DNA from: Neisseria musculi
GTDB taxonomy: Bacteria; Pseudomonadota; Gammaproteobacteria; Burkholderiales; Neisseriaceae
Length of the DNA stretch: 64,000 bases
NCBI RefSeq assembly: GCF_014297595.2
Contig: NZ_CP060414.2
Coordinates: forward strand, 1,922,001-1,986,000
Direction: 5' to 3'
The position numbers were made by a program, and so were the translations under genes. Below the pieces are notes generated by a model. It was not told where the DNA came from, did not search any database, and saw nothing but the letters and a program-made list of their open reading frames with translations. This document shows positions 16,586 through 34,821 of this stretch, in pieces. Each line of letters starts with the position of its first letter. Within the stretch, counting starts at the first letter, position 1.

Positions 16586-16798
16586 AGGCCGTCTGAAATG
16601 CTTCTATCCCGTCATCCCGGCGCAGGCGGGAAGCCGGCTTTAAAACCATCAAGTATTTTATTTACAAAAAAACAACAAACAACCGGATTCCCGCCTGCAC
16701 GGGGCAACACAGCAGACTTGCCGAGCCGACAGCGATGGCTGAATATTTCAGACGGCCTGAATAATTTTGCAAATAAATTTTGCAAAGGCTTCGGCCTT
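16586..16798. repeat. dispersed intergenic repeat, copy 1 (213 bp)
   Basis: Starts with AGGCCGTCTGAA, contains AAAACCATCAAGTATTTT, then GCAGACTTGCCGAGC, GATGGCTGAATATTTCAGAC and AATTTTGCAAA. The same landmarks occur in the same order at 59342-59545. It lies between the convergent ends of ldh and queA. Confidence 0.85.
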
Positions 16799-16828
16799 GT
16801 ATATTTTACAAAGCGCAAAGCCTCACCG

Positions 16829-17899
16829 TCATCCCCCTGCCGGGGTTCGGGCGGGCTGTTTGGGCAGCCCGTTTTCCCGCCCCAGCAGCATGGCATCACC
16901 GTAGCTGAAAAAGCGGTATTGCTGCCGCACGGCATGGCAGTAAACGGCGCGGATGTGATCCATGCCCGAAAATGCGCCCACCAGCATCAGCAGGGTAGAC
17001 TTGGGCAGGTGGAAGTTGGTAATCAGGCGGTCGGCCACACGGAAACGGTAGCCGGGGGTGATGAAAATATCGGTGTCGCCCTCTCCCGCTTTCAAACGGC
17101 CGGTTGCGCGTGCGGCCGATTCGAGCGCGCGCATCGAGGTGGTGCCCACCGCCCACACGCGGTTGCCGCGCTCTTTGGCGGCTTCAACGGCCGCCACGGT
17201 TTCGGGCGGCACGCTGAACCATTCGCTGTGCATTTTGTGTTCGGCGATGTTTTCCACCCGCACAGGCTGAAACGTGCCCGCGCCCACATGAAGCGTAACC
17301 TCGGCCGTGTGCACACCTTTACTGCGCAGGGTTTGCAGCAGCGCATCGGTAAAATGCAGGCCGGCGGTGGGAGCGGCCACCGCACCCTGATGTTTGGCAT
17401 ACACGGTTTGATAGCGTTCGCTGTCGCCATCATCGGCGGCACGGCCGATATAGGGCGGCAGCGGCAAATGGCCGCTTTGTTCGAGAACGTCATACACGCT
17501 CAGGCCGCTGTCGAAGCGCAGGCAAAACAGCCCGTCCGCCGAACGCGCTTCCATCACCGCACGGATGCCGCCGTCAAACATCAAAACGCCGCCCGCCTTG
17601 GGCGGCTTAGACGCGCGGATATGCGCCAGCGCGTGCCGGCGGCCGGTAACGCGCTCGATTAAAGCCTCGATTCTGCCGCCGCTTTCTTTGATGCCGAACA
17701 GCCGCGCCTTCATCACTTTGGTGTTGTTAAACACCAAAACATCGCCTGCCGCCGCATAATCGGGCAGCGCCGCAAACAGCGAATCCTCAAGCGGCCTGCC
17801 GGGCAGCGCGGCCAGCAGGCGGCTGCCGCCGCGCTCGGCGGGGGGGTGTTGGGCAATCAGGGTTTCAGGCAGCTCGAAATCGAAATCGGAAATACGCAT
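16829..17899 (-). CDS. queA: S-adenosylmethionine:tRNA ribosyltransferase-isomerase
   Basis: Transfers and isomerises the ribosyl group of S-adenosylmethionine onto 7-aminomethyl-7-deazaguanine in tRNA, forming epoxyqueuosine. 356 residues with family motifs [12 protein letters not shown] at the N-terminus, [36 protein letters not shown], and [12 protein letters not shown] near the C-terminus. The ATG at 17899 gives MRISDFDF, the canonical start; a TTG three codons upstream is unnecessary. Confidence 0.96.
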   Translation of the reverse strand: MRISDFDFELPETLIAQHPPAERGGSRLLAALPGRPLEDSLFAALPDYAAAGDVLVFNNTKVMKARLFGIKESGGRIEALIERVTGRRHALAHIRASKPPKAGGVLMFDGGIRAVMEARSADGLFCLRFDSGLSVYDVLEQSGHLPLPPYIGRAADDGDSERYQTVYAKHQGAVAAPTAGLHFTDALLQTLRSKGVHTAEVTLHVGAGTFQPVRVENIAEHKMHSEWFSVPPETVAAVEAAKERGNRVWAVGTTSMRALESAARATGRLKAGEGDTDIFITPGYRFRVADRLITNFHLPKSTLLMLVGAFSGMDHIRAVYCHAVRQQYRFFSYGDAMLLGRENGLPKQPARTPAGG

Positions 17900-18552
17900 G
17901 GCGGGCAAAAAACAAACTAACGGTTTGGGAAAACAGGATTGAAGGCAGGATTATAGTCTAATTCCATCCGCTTCCGATATCGGCCGGCGCACGCAGAGCG
18001 CGCGGCAAGGCAAGGGCAGCCGTGCCTGAACAAAGCAGGCGCAACCTGTTTTGTGCAGCCAGAAACCTGCCGGCAATCTTTGAATCAAAAAGGCCGTCTG
18101 AAAACCTGTTCAGACGGCCTGAATAGTCCGCATCAGCAATGCGCTTGCCCGCTGCCGCGTGTTCTGCACACAACCAGGGGAACAGCCTCGGTGCGGCACC
18201 GCAAAAGACGGAGCAGACTCTTCTGCATAATCAAGCAGACAAATAATTCTGCTGCGGCATTGCCGCCCCAAAAAGCAGCCCGACCGCTATACGTTTCAGC
18301 ACCCGGGTGGAACAGCCGAAGCGGTGCTGCCCGAAATGCTGCGCTCCGGCAGGTTCAGGCCGTCTGAAAAAACGGCGGGGAAATGGCGCGGCATCGCAAA
18401 GTCGGTTGGGTTCTGATTGTTAGGGGCAGTCCGGATATCTGCCTTGATTGCGGTGAAGCCGCCCTGCCCCGCTGCGGCCTTGCCGCGCTATCCGGTTGTT
18501 TGCGGCTTGTTTGGGGTGAAAACAGTGAATCGACCGTTATCCGCCGGGCGGT
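17900..18552. other. intergenic region between queA and purine permease
   Basis: No supported gene. It holds an inverted DUS pair at 18091-18120 and a single DUS at 18357-18368. Short open frames are present on both strands but lack ribosome-binding sites and protein features. Confidence 0.5.
18091..18120. terminator. inverted DUS pair
   Basis: AGGCCGTCTGAA, a 6-base loop and the exact complement. It lies in long non-coding DNA upstream of queA and downstream of the purine permease on the minus strand. Confidence 0.5.
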
Positions 18553-19893
18553 TTATGCGCCCAAAAACCAGAATTTGGCCGCCCACGCCAGCGCGACCGC
18601 CCACACCATCGGCGGCACGTCTTTGGCGCGGCCGCACAAAAGTTTGATAACGGCGTAGCTGATAAAGCCCATGGCGATGCCGTCTGCAATCGAATAAGAA
18701 AACGGCATGAACACGATGGTTAAAAACGCGGGGGCGGCTTCGGTGATGTCGTTCCAGTCGATATCGGCGGCACTGCGCAGCATATGCACGCCCACATACA
18801 GCAGCGCGGGGGCGGTGGCAAATGCGGGCACGCTCTGCACCAGCGGCGAAAACCACAAACAGGCCAGCATTAACACACCCACGGTTACGGCGGTCAAACC
18901 CGTGCGCCCGCCTGCCGACACGCCCGCCGCGCTTTCAACATAGGGCGTGGTGGACGATGTGCCCAACGCCGCGCCCGCCACGATGGCGGTAGAATCGGCG
19001 AGCAGGGCTTTTTTCAGGCGCGGCAGTTTGCCGTTTACCAGCAGCCCGGCGCGGTGGGAAACGCCGACCAGCGTGCCGGTGCTGTCGAACAAGTCCACCA
19101 AGAAAAACACGAAAATCACGCTGATCATGCTGATGTTGAACAAACCGCTGAAATCCATCTGCATGAATGTAGGGGCAATGGCGGGAATTTGGCCGGCCAC
19201 GCCTTTAAACTCGGTCAAACCCAGCGCGGCGGCAATGCCGGTTAAAGCCAAAATGGTGAGGATAATCGCGCCGCGTATGCGGAAATAATCCAACACAATC
19301 ACCATTGCGAAGCCCAAAAAGGTGAGCAAAACCGGCCAGTTGGGCAGCTTTGCTCCGTTGTTTTCTACATAGAAATCGCCCATTTTCACCAGCGTGGCGG
19401 GGCTGTCGATAACAATGCCCGCACCTTTGAGGGCAATCAGGGCGAGAAACAGGCCGATGCCGGCGGCTATCGACATTTTCAGGCTCATCGGCAGCGCATT
19501 CACAATCGCTTCGCGCACTTTGAAAAAGCTGAATAAAATAAAGATGATGCCCGACACAAACACCGCGCCGAGCGCAACCTGCCACGACACGCCCATGCCT
19601 TTGACCACGGCAAAAGTGAAATAAGCGTTCAAGCCCATGCCGGGTGCCAGCGCAATCGGATAATTCGCCAGCAGCCCCATAACCAGGCAGCCGATGGCGG
19701 CGGAAATACAAGTGGCCACAAACACCGCGCCCATATCCATGCCGGTTTCCGACAGAATCAGCGGGTTGACAATCACGATGTAACACATCGCCAAAAAGGT
19801 GGTAAGGCCGGCCAGAAGCTCGGTGCGCACATCGGTGCCGTGTTTGTCGAGCTGAAACAGCCGCTCTAAAAGATGATGCTGCGGGTTGTTCAT
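18553..19893 (-). CDS. purine permease, AzgA-type (NCS2)
   Basis: Inner-membrane proton symporter for adenine, guanine or hypoxanthine. 446 residues and about 12 hydrophobic helices. Family markers: TELLAGLTTFLAMCYI near the N-terminus, PGMGLNAYFTFAVVKGMG, and GTSSTTPYVESAAGVSAGGR about two thirds along. AAGGAAG lies 6 bases before the ATG at 19893. Exact base preference cannot be told. Confidence 0.92.
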   Translation of the reverse strand: MNNPQHHLLERLFQLDKHGTDVRTELLAGLTTFLAMCYIVIVNPLILSETGMDMGAVFVATCISAAIGCLVMGLLANYPIALAPGMGLNAYFTFAVVKGMGVSWQVALGAVFVSGIIFILFSFFKVREAIVNALPMSLKMSIAAGIGLFLALIALKGAGIVIDSPATLVKMGDFYVENNGAKLPNWPVLLTFLGFAMVIVLDYFRIRGAIILTILALTGIAAALGLTEFKGVAGQIPAIAPTFMQMDFSGLFNISMISVIFVFFLVDLFDSTGTLVGVSHRAGLLVNGKLPRLKKALLADSTAIVAGAALGTSSTTPYVESAAGVSAGGRTGLTAVTVGVLMLACLWFSPLVQSVPAFATAPALLYVGVHMLRSAADIDWNDITEAAPAFLTIVFMPFSYSIADGIAMGFISYAVIKLLCGRAKDVPPMVWAVALAWAAKFWFLGA

Positions 19894-20167
19894 CAAAAAC
19901 TTCCTTTAAGGTTGAAACCCCGCTGCGGCAGCGCACAAGCTGCACAATCGGGGCTGAAATAAAACAGCCGCATTATAGCGGATTTGCCCGCATATTTGAC
20001 CCGATGGGGCGTGCTGCGGCCGGCAACAATGGTTCCGTTGTTTTGAGTATGCCGGAAAGCGGCACGGCACGGCCGTGCTTTCGGGCATCCCGGCAATATT
20101 TGAACATGCCCAAACGGGTATTCGGGCAAAAACAAAACGCAAACAACACCGGGGTTCCAACACTTTC

Positions 20168-20196
20168 AGGCCGTCTGAAAATGTTTCAGACGGCCT
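20168..20196. terminator. inverted DUS pair
   Basis: AGGCCGTCTGAAA, a 3-base loop and the complement. It lies upstream of the purine permease, with no obvious gene ending nearby. Confidence 0.45.
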
Positions 20197-20872
20197 TGGG
20201 CATTAGTAGGGAAAAATCCAATCGGTATTGCGCTTCATTGCATTTGGGTCATCGAATTTGATACCCCATACCGCAGTGGCGCAGCAGCTTGGAAGCGGTC
20301 AAACAGCCAACCGCCCGACAGGCAGTTTGCAGCGACTGTCTGAAAAACAGGCATAGCGTGTTCCCGCATTCAGAAAATAGGTGGCGCGGCATCTTTCAGA
20401 CGGCTGCTGTTTCACTTGCCGTATAGCGCGGCCTGAATGCAATCGTGAAACGGCTGCACTTTCGCTGCAACGCCACAGGTTTTGCTCCGCCAACGCCCGT
20501 CAACACGGGCAGACAGCCCGCAAGGCCGTCTGAAAATACCCCTGCCCCCGCAAATCTGCCCTGCTCGTGTGAAAATCCGAGTGAAACTACCAAATCAATC
20601 AGATGCAAAGTGCTTGGATTGCGTTTGCGCAGAAGCGGTGGGGCGATAACGGCATTTCTGATATTTTTTGGATGGTACAAAAGCAGATATTGGGAAAGGC
20701 TGAAAAAGTTTTCAGACGGCCTGAAAGTGTTGGAAAAGAGGGAGGTTTCACAATACAGCCCGCCCACTGAATAAGTTTCAAGAAAGTGCAGCCGCTTCAC
20801 GGCGGCAACCGTTTTTGCCTGCACATAAGGCCGCAAACTCCCCCATCGCGGCCTGCCCGAGTTTTCGATGTA

Positions 20873-20905
20873 TAAAAAACACCGGCTGCTTTTGCAACCG
20901 GTGTT
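20873..20905 (-). terminator. intrinsic terminator after rpoC
   Basis: On the minus strand AACACCGGTTGC, a short loop of AAAA and GCAGCCGGTGTT pair with one mismatch and are followed by a T run. It lies about 30 bases after the rpoC stop and closes the large ribosomal/RNA polymerase operon. Confidence 0.9.
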
Positions 20906-20937
20906 CCGGCAGACCTTACGGCCTGCAATGCTGCGGC

Positions 20938-25113
<4,176 letters not shown>

Positions 25114-25321
25114 TTTGGCTCCTTAGAAGGAAGTATTGTTGGCAGCAATGCGGATATTCGGTTCAGGTTGCATGGCAGGGCTTTTCAGACGGCCTGATAT
25201 TGCCCGCGCGGTTTTATGCCGTTTTACAGACACCGCCGTCAGCTTGCCGGCTCTTGCCGGCGCAGCCCCTATGCCTTTTTCAGACGGCCCGGAACACACA
25301 GGCCGTCTGAAAACCTGTTGG

Positions 25322-29500
<4,179 letters not shown>

Positions 29501-29700
29501 AAAAAACTCCAGGATAGGGAGGGCTTTTAAAAATTAAGAGATTGAAGCTGCCTTAAGCCTGACAGCGATTAGGAATCCGACTGGCGATGCCGTCATCGAT
29601 TGTCTGCAAACTTCGCCATACTTCAAATATTTACATTTATTTTCAATAAATACAGAAAGAAATTGTCAATAAGTGTAAATATTCCGTTTTTTATCAATAA

Positions 29701-29735
29701 AAAGCAAAACAAGGCTGGCAGAGCCTGCCAGCCTT
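29701..29735 (-). terminator. attenuator between rplL and rpoB
   Basis: A perfect 11-bp stem (AAGGCTGGCAG and CTGCCAGCCTT) with a 3-base loop at 29711-29735 is followed on the minus strand by GTTTTGCTTTTTATT. The interrupted T run suggests partial termination, letting a fraction of transcripts continue into rpoB. Confidence 0.8.
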
Positions 29736-29751
29736 TATTCACCACAACGGA

Positions 29752-30126
29752 TTATTTAATTTCAACTTTTGCACCGGCTTCTTCCAGCTGTTTCTGGATA
29801 TCTTCAGCTTCAGCTTTAGAAACCCCCTCTTTAACAGCTTTGGGAGCACCGTCAACCATATCTTTAGCTTCTTTCAAGCCCAAGCCTGTAATGGCACGAA
29901 CCACCTTAATCACGCCTACTTTCTGGTCACCGGCAGCAGCCAAGATAACGTCAAACTCAGTTTTCTCTTCAGCGGCGGCACCTGTAGCGGCACCGGCAGG
30001 GCCTGCAACAGCAACAGCAGCGGCAGACACACCGAATTTTTCTTCAAAAGCTTTAACCAAGTCGTTCAATTCCATAACAGTTAAAGAACCAACAGCTTCC
30101 AAAATGTCTTCTTTAGTAATAGCCAT
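29752..30126 (-). CDS. rplL: ribosomal protein L7/L12
   Basis: Stalk protein of the large ribosomal subunit that recruits translation factors; multiple copies bind L10. 124 residues: an N-terminal dimerisation helix ([20 protein letters not shown]), an Ala/Gly/Pro-rich hinge, and the C-terminal domain with [20 protein letters not shown] and [14 protein letters not shown]. The ATG at 30126 gives the family N-terminus. Last ribosomal gene before the rpoB attenuator. Confidence 0.97.
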   Translation of the reverse strand: MAITKEDILEAVGSLTVMELNDLVKAFEEKFGVSAAAVAVAGPAGAATGAAAEEKTEFDVILAAAGDQKVGVIKVVRAITGLGLKEAKDMVDGAPKAVKEGVSKAEAEDIQKQLEEAGAKVEIK

Positions 30127-30176
30127 GCTATTCAAACTCCAAATTTATATTAAAAACTTTAATCGAAACAAAATAC

Positions 30177-30677
30177 TTAAGCAGCTTCTTCAGCAACTTT
30201 TTTCTCAGCCAGAGCAGCCAAAGCGCGGGCAAAGCCTGAAACAGGTGCCTGCATAACGAACAGCAGTTTGGACAACAGCTCTTCACGGCTTGGAATGGAT
30301 GCTAACTCGCTTACTTCGGCAGCATTCAATACATTGCCATTGTAAGACCCGGCTTTGATAATGATTTTGTCGTCTTTTTTCGCGAACTGATGCAGCACTT
30401 TTGCAGCGGCTACAGCATCTTCAGAAGCGGCGTAAACCAACGGACCTGTCATTTGGTCTGCCAAACCTGCAAATGAAGTACCTTCTACTGCGCGACGGGC
30501 CAATGTATTTTTCAGAACGCGCAAATACACGCCTTCTTTACGAGCATTGGCACGAAGCTCTGTCATGCTGGCAACACTGATACCGCGATACTCGGCAACC
30601 ACCAAAGTTTGTGCATGAGCAATCGCAGCACTAATCTCTTCAACGGCCACCTTCTTGGTTTCAATATTGAGACTCAA
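30177..30677 (-). CDS. rplJ: ribosomal protein L10 (TTG start)
   Basis: Stalk base protein that binds 23S rRNA and L7/L12 and represses its own operon by binding the leader. 166 residues with [35 protein letters not shown], and the C-terminal [20 protein letters not shown]. The start codon is TTG at 30677: no ATG or GTG precedes the conserved N-terminus, and GGGAGG sits 6 bases upstream. The 235-base leader before it contains an L10-binding structure. Confidence 0.96.
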   Translation of the reverse strand: MSLNIETKKVAVEEISAAIAHAQTLVVAEYRGISVASMTELRANARKEGVYLRVLKNTLARRAVEGTSFAGLADQMTGPLVYAASEDAVAAAKVLHQFAKKDDKIIIKAGSYNGNVLNAAEVSELASIPSREELLSKLLFVMQAPVSGFARALAALAEKKVAEEAA

Positions 30678-30777
30678 GGTCTACCTCCCACTGTTAAACA
30701 AAGAAATACCAAAGTATTTCACCAGCGCGGCAACCTAAAAAGACATTTTACAAGAAATACTTGATTATTCGATTCAG

Positions 30778-30835
30778 GACTACCGTCTGCGTAGGGCAGT
30801 TATGATTAAATCTTGCGATCCCTACGGTCTTGGAC
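30778..30835 (-). promoter_or_regulatory. L10 autoregulatory leader of rplJL
   Basis: On the minus strand the leader shows GACCGTAGGGATCGCAAGAT and, after a short interval, CTGCCCTACGCAGACGGT. CCGTAGGG and CCCTACG pair, and GACCGT is complementary to ACGGT. This matches the kink-turn-containing L10 leader known in many bacteria, where the L10-L12 complex binds to repress translation. It lies about 100-160 bases before rplJ. Confidence 0.75.
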
Positions 30836-30863
30836 ATCTACTTAAAAAATTAAGTAGCCCACC

Positions 30864-30906
30864 CATTCAGACGGCCTATTCGGCACATCTCAATAGACCA
30901 TCTGAA
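30864..30906 (-). terminator. degenerate inverted DUS pair between rplA and rplJ
   Basis: On the minus strand TTCAGATGGTCTATT and GAATAGGCCGTCTGAA pair with a few mismatches around about 10 bases. The position suggests attenuation or processing between the L11 and L10 units rather than full termination. Confidence 0.45.
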
Positions 30907-30912
30907 ATTTTT

Positions 30913-31608
30913 TTAACTGCTTATGCTTGAAGTATCAACACGCACCCCCAGCCCCATAGTGCTGGATACAGCCACTTTGCGCAAATATTGCCCCTTCGCG
31001 GCGGCAGGCTTGGCTTTTATGATAGCATCTAACAAAGCATCGAAATTCTCTCGCAAATCAGCCTTAGCAAAAGAAGCTCGACCAATAGTAGCATGCACAA
31101 TACCAGCCTTATCGGTACGATATTGCACCTGGCCTGCTTTGGCATTTTTTACCGCTTCGGAAACATTCGGGGTTACCGTGCCAACTTTAGGGTTCGGCAT
31201 TAAACCGCGCGGGCCTAAAATTGTACCCAACTGGCCGACAATACGCATAGCATCAGGAGAGGCAATCACCACATCGAAATTTAGATTGCCTTTCTTCACT
31301 TCCTCAGCCAAATCTTCGAAACCCACCACATCCGCACCAGCCACTTTAGCTGCTTCGGCATTCGCACCTTGGGCAAACACAGCAACACGTGTTACCTTTC
31401 CAGTACCCTTAGGCAATACAACCGAGCCACGGATAACTTGATCCGACTTACGGGGATCCACACCCAAATTGAACGAAACATCAACAGACTCATCGAATTT
31501 TGCAGTTGCCGCCTCTTTTACCAAAGCAATTGCTTCATCAATCGCATACAGTTTGTTAGCTTCCACCGAGGCCTGCAATGTTTTCAAACGTTTAGAAATT
31601 TTAGCCAT
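30913..31608 (-). CDS. rplA: ribosomal protein L1
   Basis: Large-subunit protein at the L1 stalk and translational repressor of the L11 operon. 231 residues with [17 protein letters not shown] at the N-terminus, [20 protein letters not shown], and [17 protein letters not shown] text ([18 protein letters not shown]). The ATG at 31608 shares one base with the rplK stop (TGATG), indicating translational coupling. An inverted, partly degenerate DUS pair (about 30864-30906) follows the gene. Confidence 0.97.
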   Translation of the reverse strand: MAKISKRLKTLQASVEANKLYAIDEAIALVKEAATAKFDESVDVSFNLGVDPRKSDQVIRGSVVLPKGTGKVTRVAVFAQGANAEAAKVAGADVVGFEDLAEEVKKGNLNFDVVIASPDAMRIVGQLGTILGPRGLMPNPKVGTVTPNVSEAVKNAKAGQVQYRTDKAGIVHATIGRASFAKADLRENFDALLDAIIKAKPAAAKGQYLRKVAVSSTMGLGVRVDTSSISS

Positions 31609-32039
31609 CACACACCCTCCACATCCAAACCCATAGAGCGGGCTGAGCCAGCAATCGTACGAACCGCAGCATCCAAATCGGCTGCAGTTAGATCAGGCTC
31701 TTTAGTTTTTGCAATTTCTTCCAGCTGGGTGCGGGTTACTTTACCCACTTTGTTGGTTAGCGGATTCGAGCTGCCTTTTTGCAAACCGGCTGCTTTTTTC
31801 AGCAAAATGGTAGCAGGCGGGGTTTTCATTACAAAAGTGAATGATTTGTCCGCAAATGCAGTAATCACCACAGGAATCGGCAAGCCCGGCTCCATGGATT
31901 GAGTAGCAGCATTAAATGCCTTACAAAATTCCATGATATTCAACCCCCGCTGACCCAAAGCCGGCCCCACGGGAGGAGAAGGATTTGCCTTGCCTGCAGG
32001 AATCTGCAGCTTGATGTAGCCAATGATTTTCTTTGCCAC
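31608..32039 (-). CDS. rplK: ribosomal protein L11 (GTG start)
   Basis: Large-subunit protein of the GTPase-associated centre. 143 residues with [20 protein letters not shown], the thiostrepton-region proline-rich [19 protein letters not shown], and a C-terminal domain ending SMGLDVEGV. The start codon is GTG at 32039, with AGGAG 9 bases upstream; no ATG is available in frame. A good promoter lies 65-93 bases upstream. Confidence 0.96.
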   Translation of the reverse strand: MAKKIIGYIKLQIPAGKANPSPPVGPALGQRGLNIMEFCKAFNAATQSMEPGLPIPVVITAFADKSFTFVMKTPPATILLKKAAGLQKGSSNPLTNKVGKVTRTQLEEIAKTKEPDLTAADLDAAVRTIAGSARSMGLDVEGV

Positions 32040-32103
32040 TTTACATAGCTCCTAATTAAGCGGGTATAACGCGAAAACTTCGCTCCCCAAAAATAGACCC
32101 GAT

Positions 32104-32132
32104 ATTATACTTTACACAAAACATAATATCAA
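32104..32132 (-). promoter_or_regulatory. sigma-70 promoter of rplKA
   Basis: On the minus strand TTGATA (32127-32132), exactly 17 bases, then TATAAT (32104-32109), in the 114-base gap between nusG and rplK. It corresponds in position to the L11 promoter of other bacteria. Confidence 0.8.
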
Positions 32133-32153
32133 TTTATTTCTATTTGCTGCCAA

Positions 32154-32690
32154 TTACTGAATTTTTTCCACTTGATTAAACTCAAGCTCAACAGGCGTTT
32201 CGCGACCGAAAATCTGTACCGAAACGCGCAGCTTATTGCGCTCATAATTGACTTCTTCAACAATCCCGTTAAAGTCGGCAAACGGACCGTCGTTCACACG
32301 CACCTGCTGACCGACCTCAAACTCGACCTTAGGCTTAGGTTTTTCAACCCCTGTCTGAACCTGTTGCAAAATTGCATCAACTTCTTTTTGAGAAATCGGC
32401 ATCGGGCGATTGGCGGTTCCACCGATAAAACCAGAAACCCTGGGAGTGCTTTTTACCAAATGCCAAGAATCATCGGTCATCTCCATTTCAATCAACACAT
32501 AACCAGGAAAAAACTTGCGTTCACTAATAGTTTTTCGGCCATTTTTAATATCTACCACCTCTTCGACAGGCACCAAAATCTGTCCAAAGCAATCACTCAT
32601 ATTTTCACGCGCAATACGCTCTTTTAAAGTTTTCTGCACGTTTTTTTCAAAACCGGAATAAGCCTGCACAACATACCAACGTTTAGACAT
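32154..32690 (-). CDS. nusG: transcription antitermination factor NusG
   Basis: Binds RNA polymerase beta' and links it to Rho or the ribosome. 178 residues: the NGN domain begins [18 protein letters not shown] and contains [10 protein letters not shown] and [16 protein letters not shown]. The C-terminal KOW domain has [21 protein letters not shown]. Start ATG at 32690, 2 bases after the secE stop, so co-transcribed and probably coupled. Confidence 0.97.
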   Translation of the reverse strand: MSKRWYVVQAYSGFEKNVQKTLKERIARENMSDCFGQILVPVEEVVDIKNGRKTISERKFFPGYVLIEMEMTDDSWHLVKSTPRVSGFIGGTANRPMPISQKEVDAILQQVQTGVEKPKPKVEFEVGQQVRVNDGPFADFNGIVEEVNYERNKLRVSVQIFGRETPVELEFNQVEKIQ

Positions 32691-32692
32691 TT

Positions 32693-33142
32693 TTATCCCC
32701 TCTTTAACAACAAATCAAAAAACAGCCATGAAATCAAACTGTCTACCGCATAGATAAACAACGACAACACCGCAACAAAGACCACAACAAAAAAAGTCAT
32801 CCGAACAGCATCTTGACGGGATGGCCAAACAACTTTTTTAAATTCAACAACAGAGTCGCGAACATAAACCACCAAACGACGGCCAAAATCGCACCAATAA
32901 AATATAATCAACAAACCCACAATCACGCCGACTACAGGAAATAATGCCCGCACATATATTGATAGGTTTTGTACGTTATAGAAAGCCCACAATCCTGCCA
33001 CAACCAGTGCAACCGCAATCGCTAACTTGAAAACGTCACCCCCCTTGGGACCAGAGCCATAACTACGCTCAGAGAACTTAGTTTCCGTCCGCACAAGCCG
33101 ACCGGGCTTTTTTTCCTTATCCTGCGGTATATTTTCAGCCAT
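32693..33142 (-). CDS. secE: protein translocase subunit SecE
   Basis: Essential inner-membrane subunit of the SecYEG channel. 149 residues with three hydrophobic helices ([34 protein letters not shown] and [18 protein letters not shown]) and the conserved amphipathic [16 protein letters not shown] before the last helix. The first 35 residues are charged and cytoplasmic. The ATG at 33142 was chosen over an upstream TTG at 33160, which would place a second start 6 codons away. Confidence 0.95.
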   Translation of the reverse strand: MAENIPQDKEKKPGRLVRTETKFSERSYGSGPKGGDVFKLAIAVALVVAGLWAFYNVQNLSIYVRALFPVVGVIVGLLIIFYWCDFGRRLVVYVRDSVVEFKKVVWPSRQDAVRMTFFVVVFVAVLSLFIYAVDSLISWLFFDLLLKRG

Positions 33143-33233
33143 CTTTTTTCCAATATGCAATGAAAGACTTCAATGCAGCCTAGCTACATTAAAAAAATAA
33201 TTTAAATGAAGTAATAAAACTTAGCTACCTGAA

Positions 33234-33262
33234 ATTATAAGGAATAAAATAATAATTGCTTG
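33234..33262 (-). promoter_or_regulatory. possible promoter for secE-nusG
   Basis: A perfect TATAAT (33234-33239, minus strand) lies between the tRNA-Trp terminator and secE, but the hexamer 17 bases upstream is a poor match to TTGACA. Position is sensible; sequence support is partial. Confidence 0.35.
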
Positions 33263-33269
33263 AAACGGT

Positions 33270-33305
33270 AAAAAATTAACCGGCACAAAGGCCGGTTAAT
33301 TTTTT
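33270..33305. terminator. terminator after tRNA-Trp
   Basis: AAAAAATTAACCGG and CCGGTTAATTTTTT are exact inverted complements with a short loop; the T run gives intrinsic termination. It sits 3 bases after the tRNA-Trp CCA end on the minus strand. Confidence 0.85.
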
Positions 33306-33307
33306 AT

Positions 33308-33383
33308 TGGCAGGCCAGGAGGGTCTCGAACCCCCAACCCTCGGTTTTGGAGACCGATACTCTACCAATTGAGCTACTGGCCT
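33308..33383 (-). tRNA. trpT: tRNA-Trp (CCA)
   Basis: 76-base cloverleaf on the minus strand: acceptor AGGCCAG pairs with CTGGCCT, anticodon loop CTCCAAA gives anticodon CCA, T arm GGTTCGAGACC, CCA end encoded. Located between tuf and secE. Confidence 0.97.
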
Positions 33384-33392
33384 CTAAAATAA

Positions 33393-34577
33393 TCAAGCGA
33401 TGATGGAAGATACCACACCGGCACCCACAGTACGGCCGCCCTCGCGAATCGCAAAGCGCAAACCGTCTTCCATTGCAATCGGCGCAATCAATTCTACCGT
33501 GATGGTTACGTTTTCACCCGGCATAACCATTTCCACACCCTCTTCCAAAGTTACCGCGCCGGTAACATCGGTGGTGCGGAAGTAGAACTGCGGACGGTAG
33601 TTGGCGAAGAACGGAGTATGGCGGCCGCCCTCTTCTTTGCTCAACACATACACTTCGGCTTTGAACTTGGTGTGCGGGGTAATCGAGCCGGGCTTGGCCA
33701 ATACTTGACCGCGCTCCACTTCTTCACGCTTGGTGCCCCGCAGCAAAACACCCACGTTGTCGCCTGCCTGACCCTGATCCAGCAGCTTGCGGAACATTTC
33801 CACGCCGGTACAGGTGGTTTTTTGGGTGGCTTTCAGGCCTACGATTTCGATTTCATCGCCTACGTTGATGATACCGCGCTCCACACGGCCGGTTACCACA
33901 GTGCCGCGGCCGGAGATGGAGAATACGTCTTCAATCGGCAGCAGGAAAGGTTTGTCTACGGCACGCTCGGGTGTGGGGATGTAGCTGTCCAAAGCGGCGG
34001 CCAGTTCGAAGATTTTTTCTTTGTAGCCGGCATCGCCTTCCAAGGCGCGCAGGGCGGAACCTTGCACGATCGGGCAGTCGTCGCCGGGGAAGTCGTAGCT
34101 TGACAGCAGGTCGCGGATTTCCATCTCAACCAGCTCCAGCAGCTCGGCATCGTCAACCATGTCGCATTTGTTCATGAATACGATGATGTAGGGCACACCC
34201 ACTTGGCGGGCCAGCAGGATGTGTTCTCGGGTTTGCGGCATGGGGCCGTCTGCAGCGGACACCACCAAAATCGCGCCGTCCATTTGGGCGGCACCGGTAA
34301 TCATGTTTTTAACGTAGTCGGCGTGGCCCGGGCAGTCTACGTGGGCGTAGTGGCGGCCTTCGGTTTCGTATTCCACGTGCGAGGTATTGATGGTGATGCC
34401 GCGGGCTTTTTCTTCCGGGGCATTGTCGATTTGGTCGTAGCCTTTAGCCTGACCGCCGAATTTTTCTGCCAAAATGGTGGTCAGTGCGGCAGTCAAAGTG
34501 GTTTTACCATGGTCAACGTGACCGATGGTGCCAACGTTTACGTGCGGCTTGCTCCGCTCGAATTTCTCTTTAGCCAT
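33393..34577 (-). CDS. tuf: elongation factor Tu
   Basis: GTPase that delivers aminoacyl-tRNA to the ribosome. 394 residues with G1 [14 protein letters not shown], switch [15 protein letters not shown]3 [12 protein letters not shown] and G4 NKCDMVDD, then beta-barrel domains 2 and 3 ending [11 protein letters not shown]. Flanked by three upstream tRNA genes and tRNA-Trp downstream, the tufB-type location. Neisseria usually carry a second tuf near rpsG-fusA, outside this window. Confidence 0.98.
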   Translation of the reverse strand: MAKEKFERSKPHVNVGTIGHVDHGKTTLTAALTTILAEKFGGQAKGYDQIDNAPEEKARGITINTSHVEYETEGRHYAHVDCPGHADYVKNMITGAAQMDGAILVVSAADGPMPQTREHILLARQVGVPYIIVFMNKCDMVDDAELLELVEMEIRDLLSSYDFPGDDCPIVQGSALRALEGDAGYKEKIFELAAALDSYIPTPERAVDKPFLLPIEDVFSISGRGTVVTGRVERGIINVGDEIEIVGLKATQKTTCTGVEMFRKLLDQGQAGDNVGVLLRGTKREEVERGQVLAKPGSITPHTKFKAEVYVLSKEEGGRHTPFFANYRPQFYFRTTDVTGAVTLEEGVEMVMPGENVTITVELIAPIAMEDGLRFAIREGGRTVGAGVVSSIIA

Positions 34578-34624
34578 GGCAATTTCCTATTCCTAAAGAT
34601 TTAAGTCCGGGTAAATAAATGAAT

Positions 34625-34700
<76 letters not shown>

Positions 34701-34709
34701 GATTTTTTT

Positions 34710-34783
34710 TGGAGCGGGTGAAGGGAATCGAACCCTCACCGTAAGCTTGGAAGGCTTCTGCTCTACCATTGAGCTACACCCGC
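34710..34783 (-). tRNA. tRNA-Gly (TCC)
   Basis: 74 bases: acceptor GCGGGTG with CACCCGC, anticodon loop CTTCCAA with anticodon TCC, T arm GGGTTCGATTCCC, CCA encoded. Confidence 0.96.
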
Positions 34784-34821
34784 TTACTCTGTTTCTCTGC
34801 TCCAAGTTTGATTGGATTTTT

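Larger units (their letters stand above)
19894..20937. other. 1-kb intergenic region before rpoC end
   Basis: No supported gene. It contains an inverted DUS pair at 20168-20196, further single DUS copies near 20396, 20525 and 20713, and the rpoC terminator at 20873-20905. A stretch near 20018-20080 weakly resembles the degenerate GC-rich repeat family. Confidence 0.5.

Noticed and set aside
16586..16798. Insertion sequence remnant
   Set aside because: No transposase fragment, terminal inverted repeats or target duplications are evident; kept as a dispersed repeat only.
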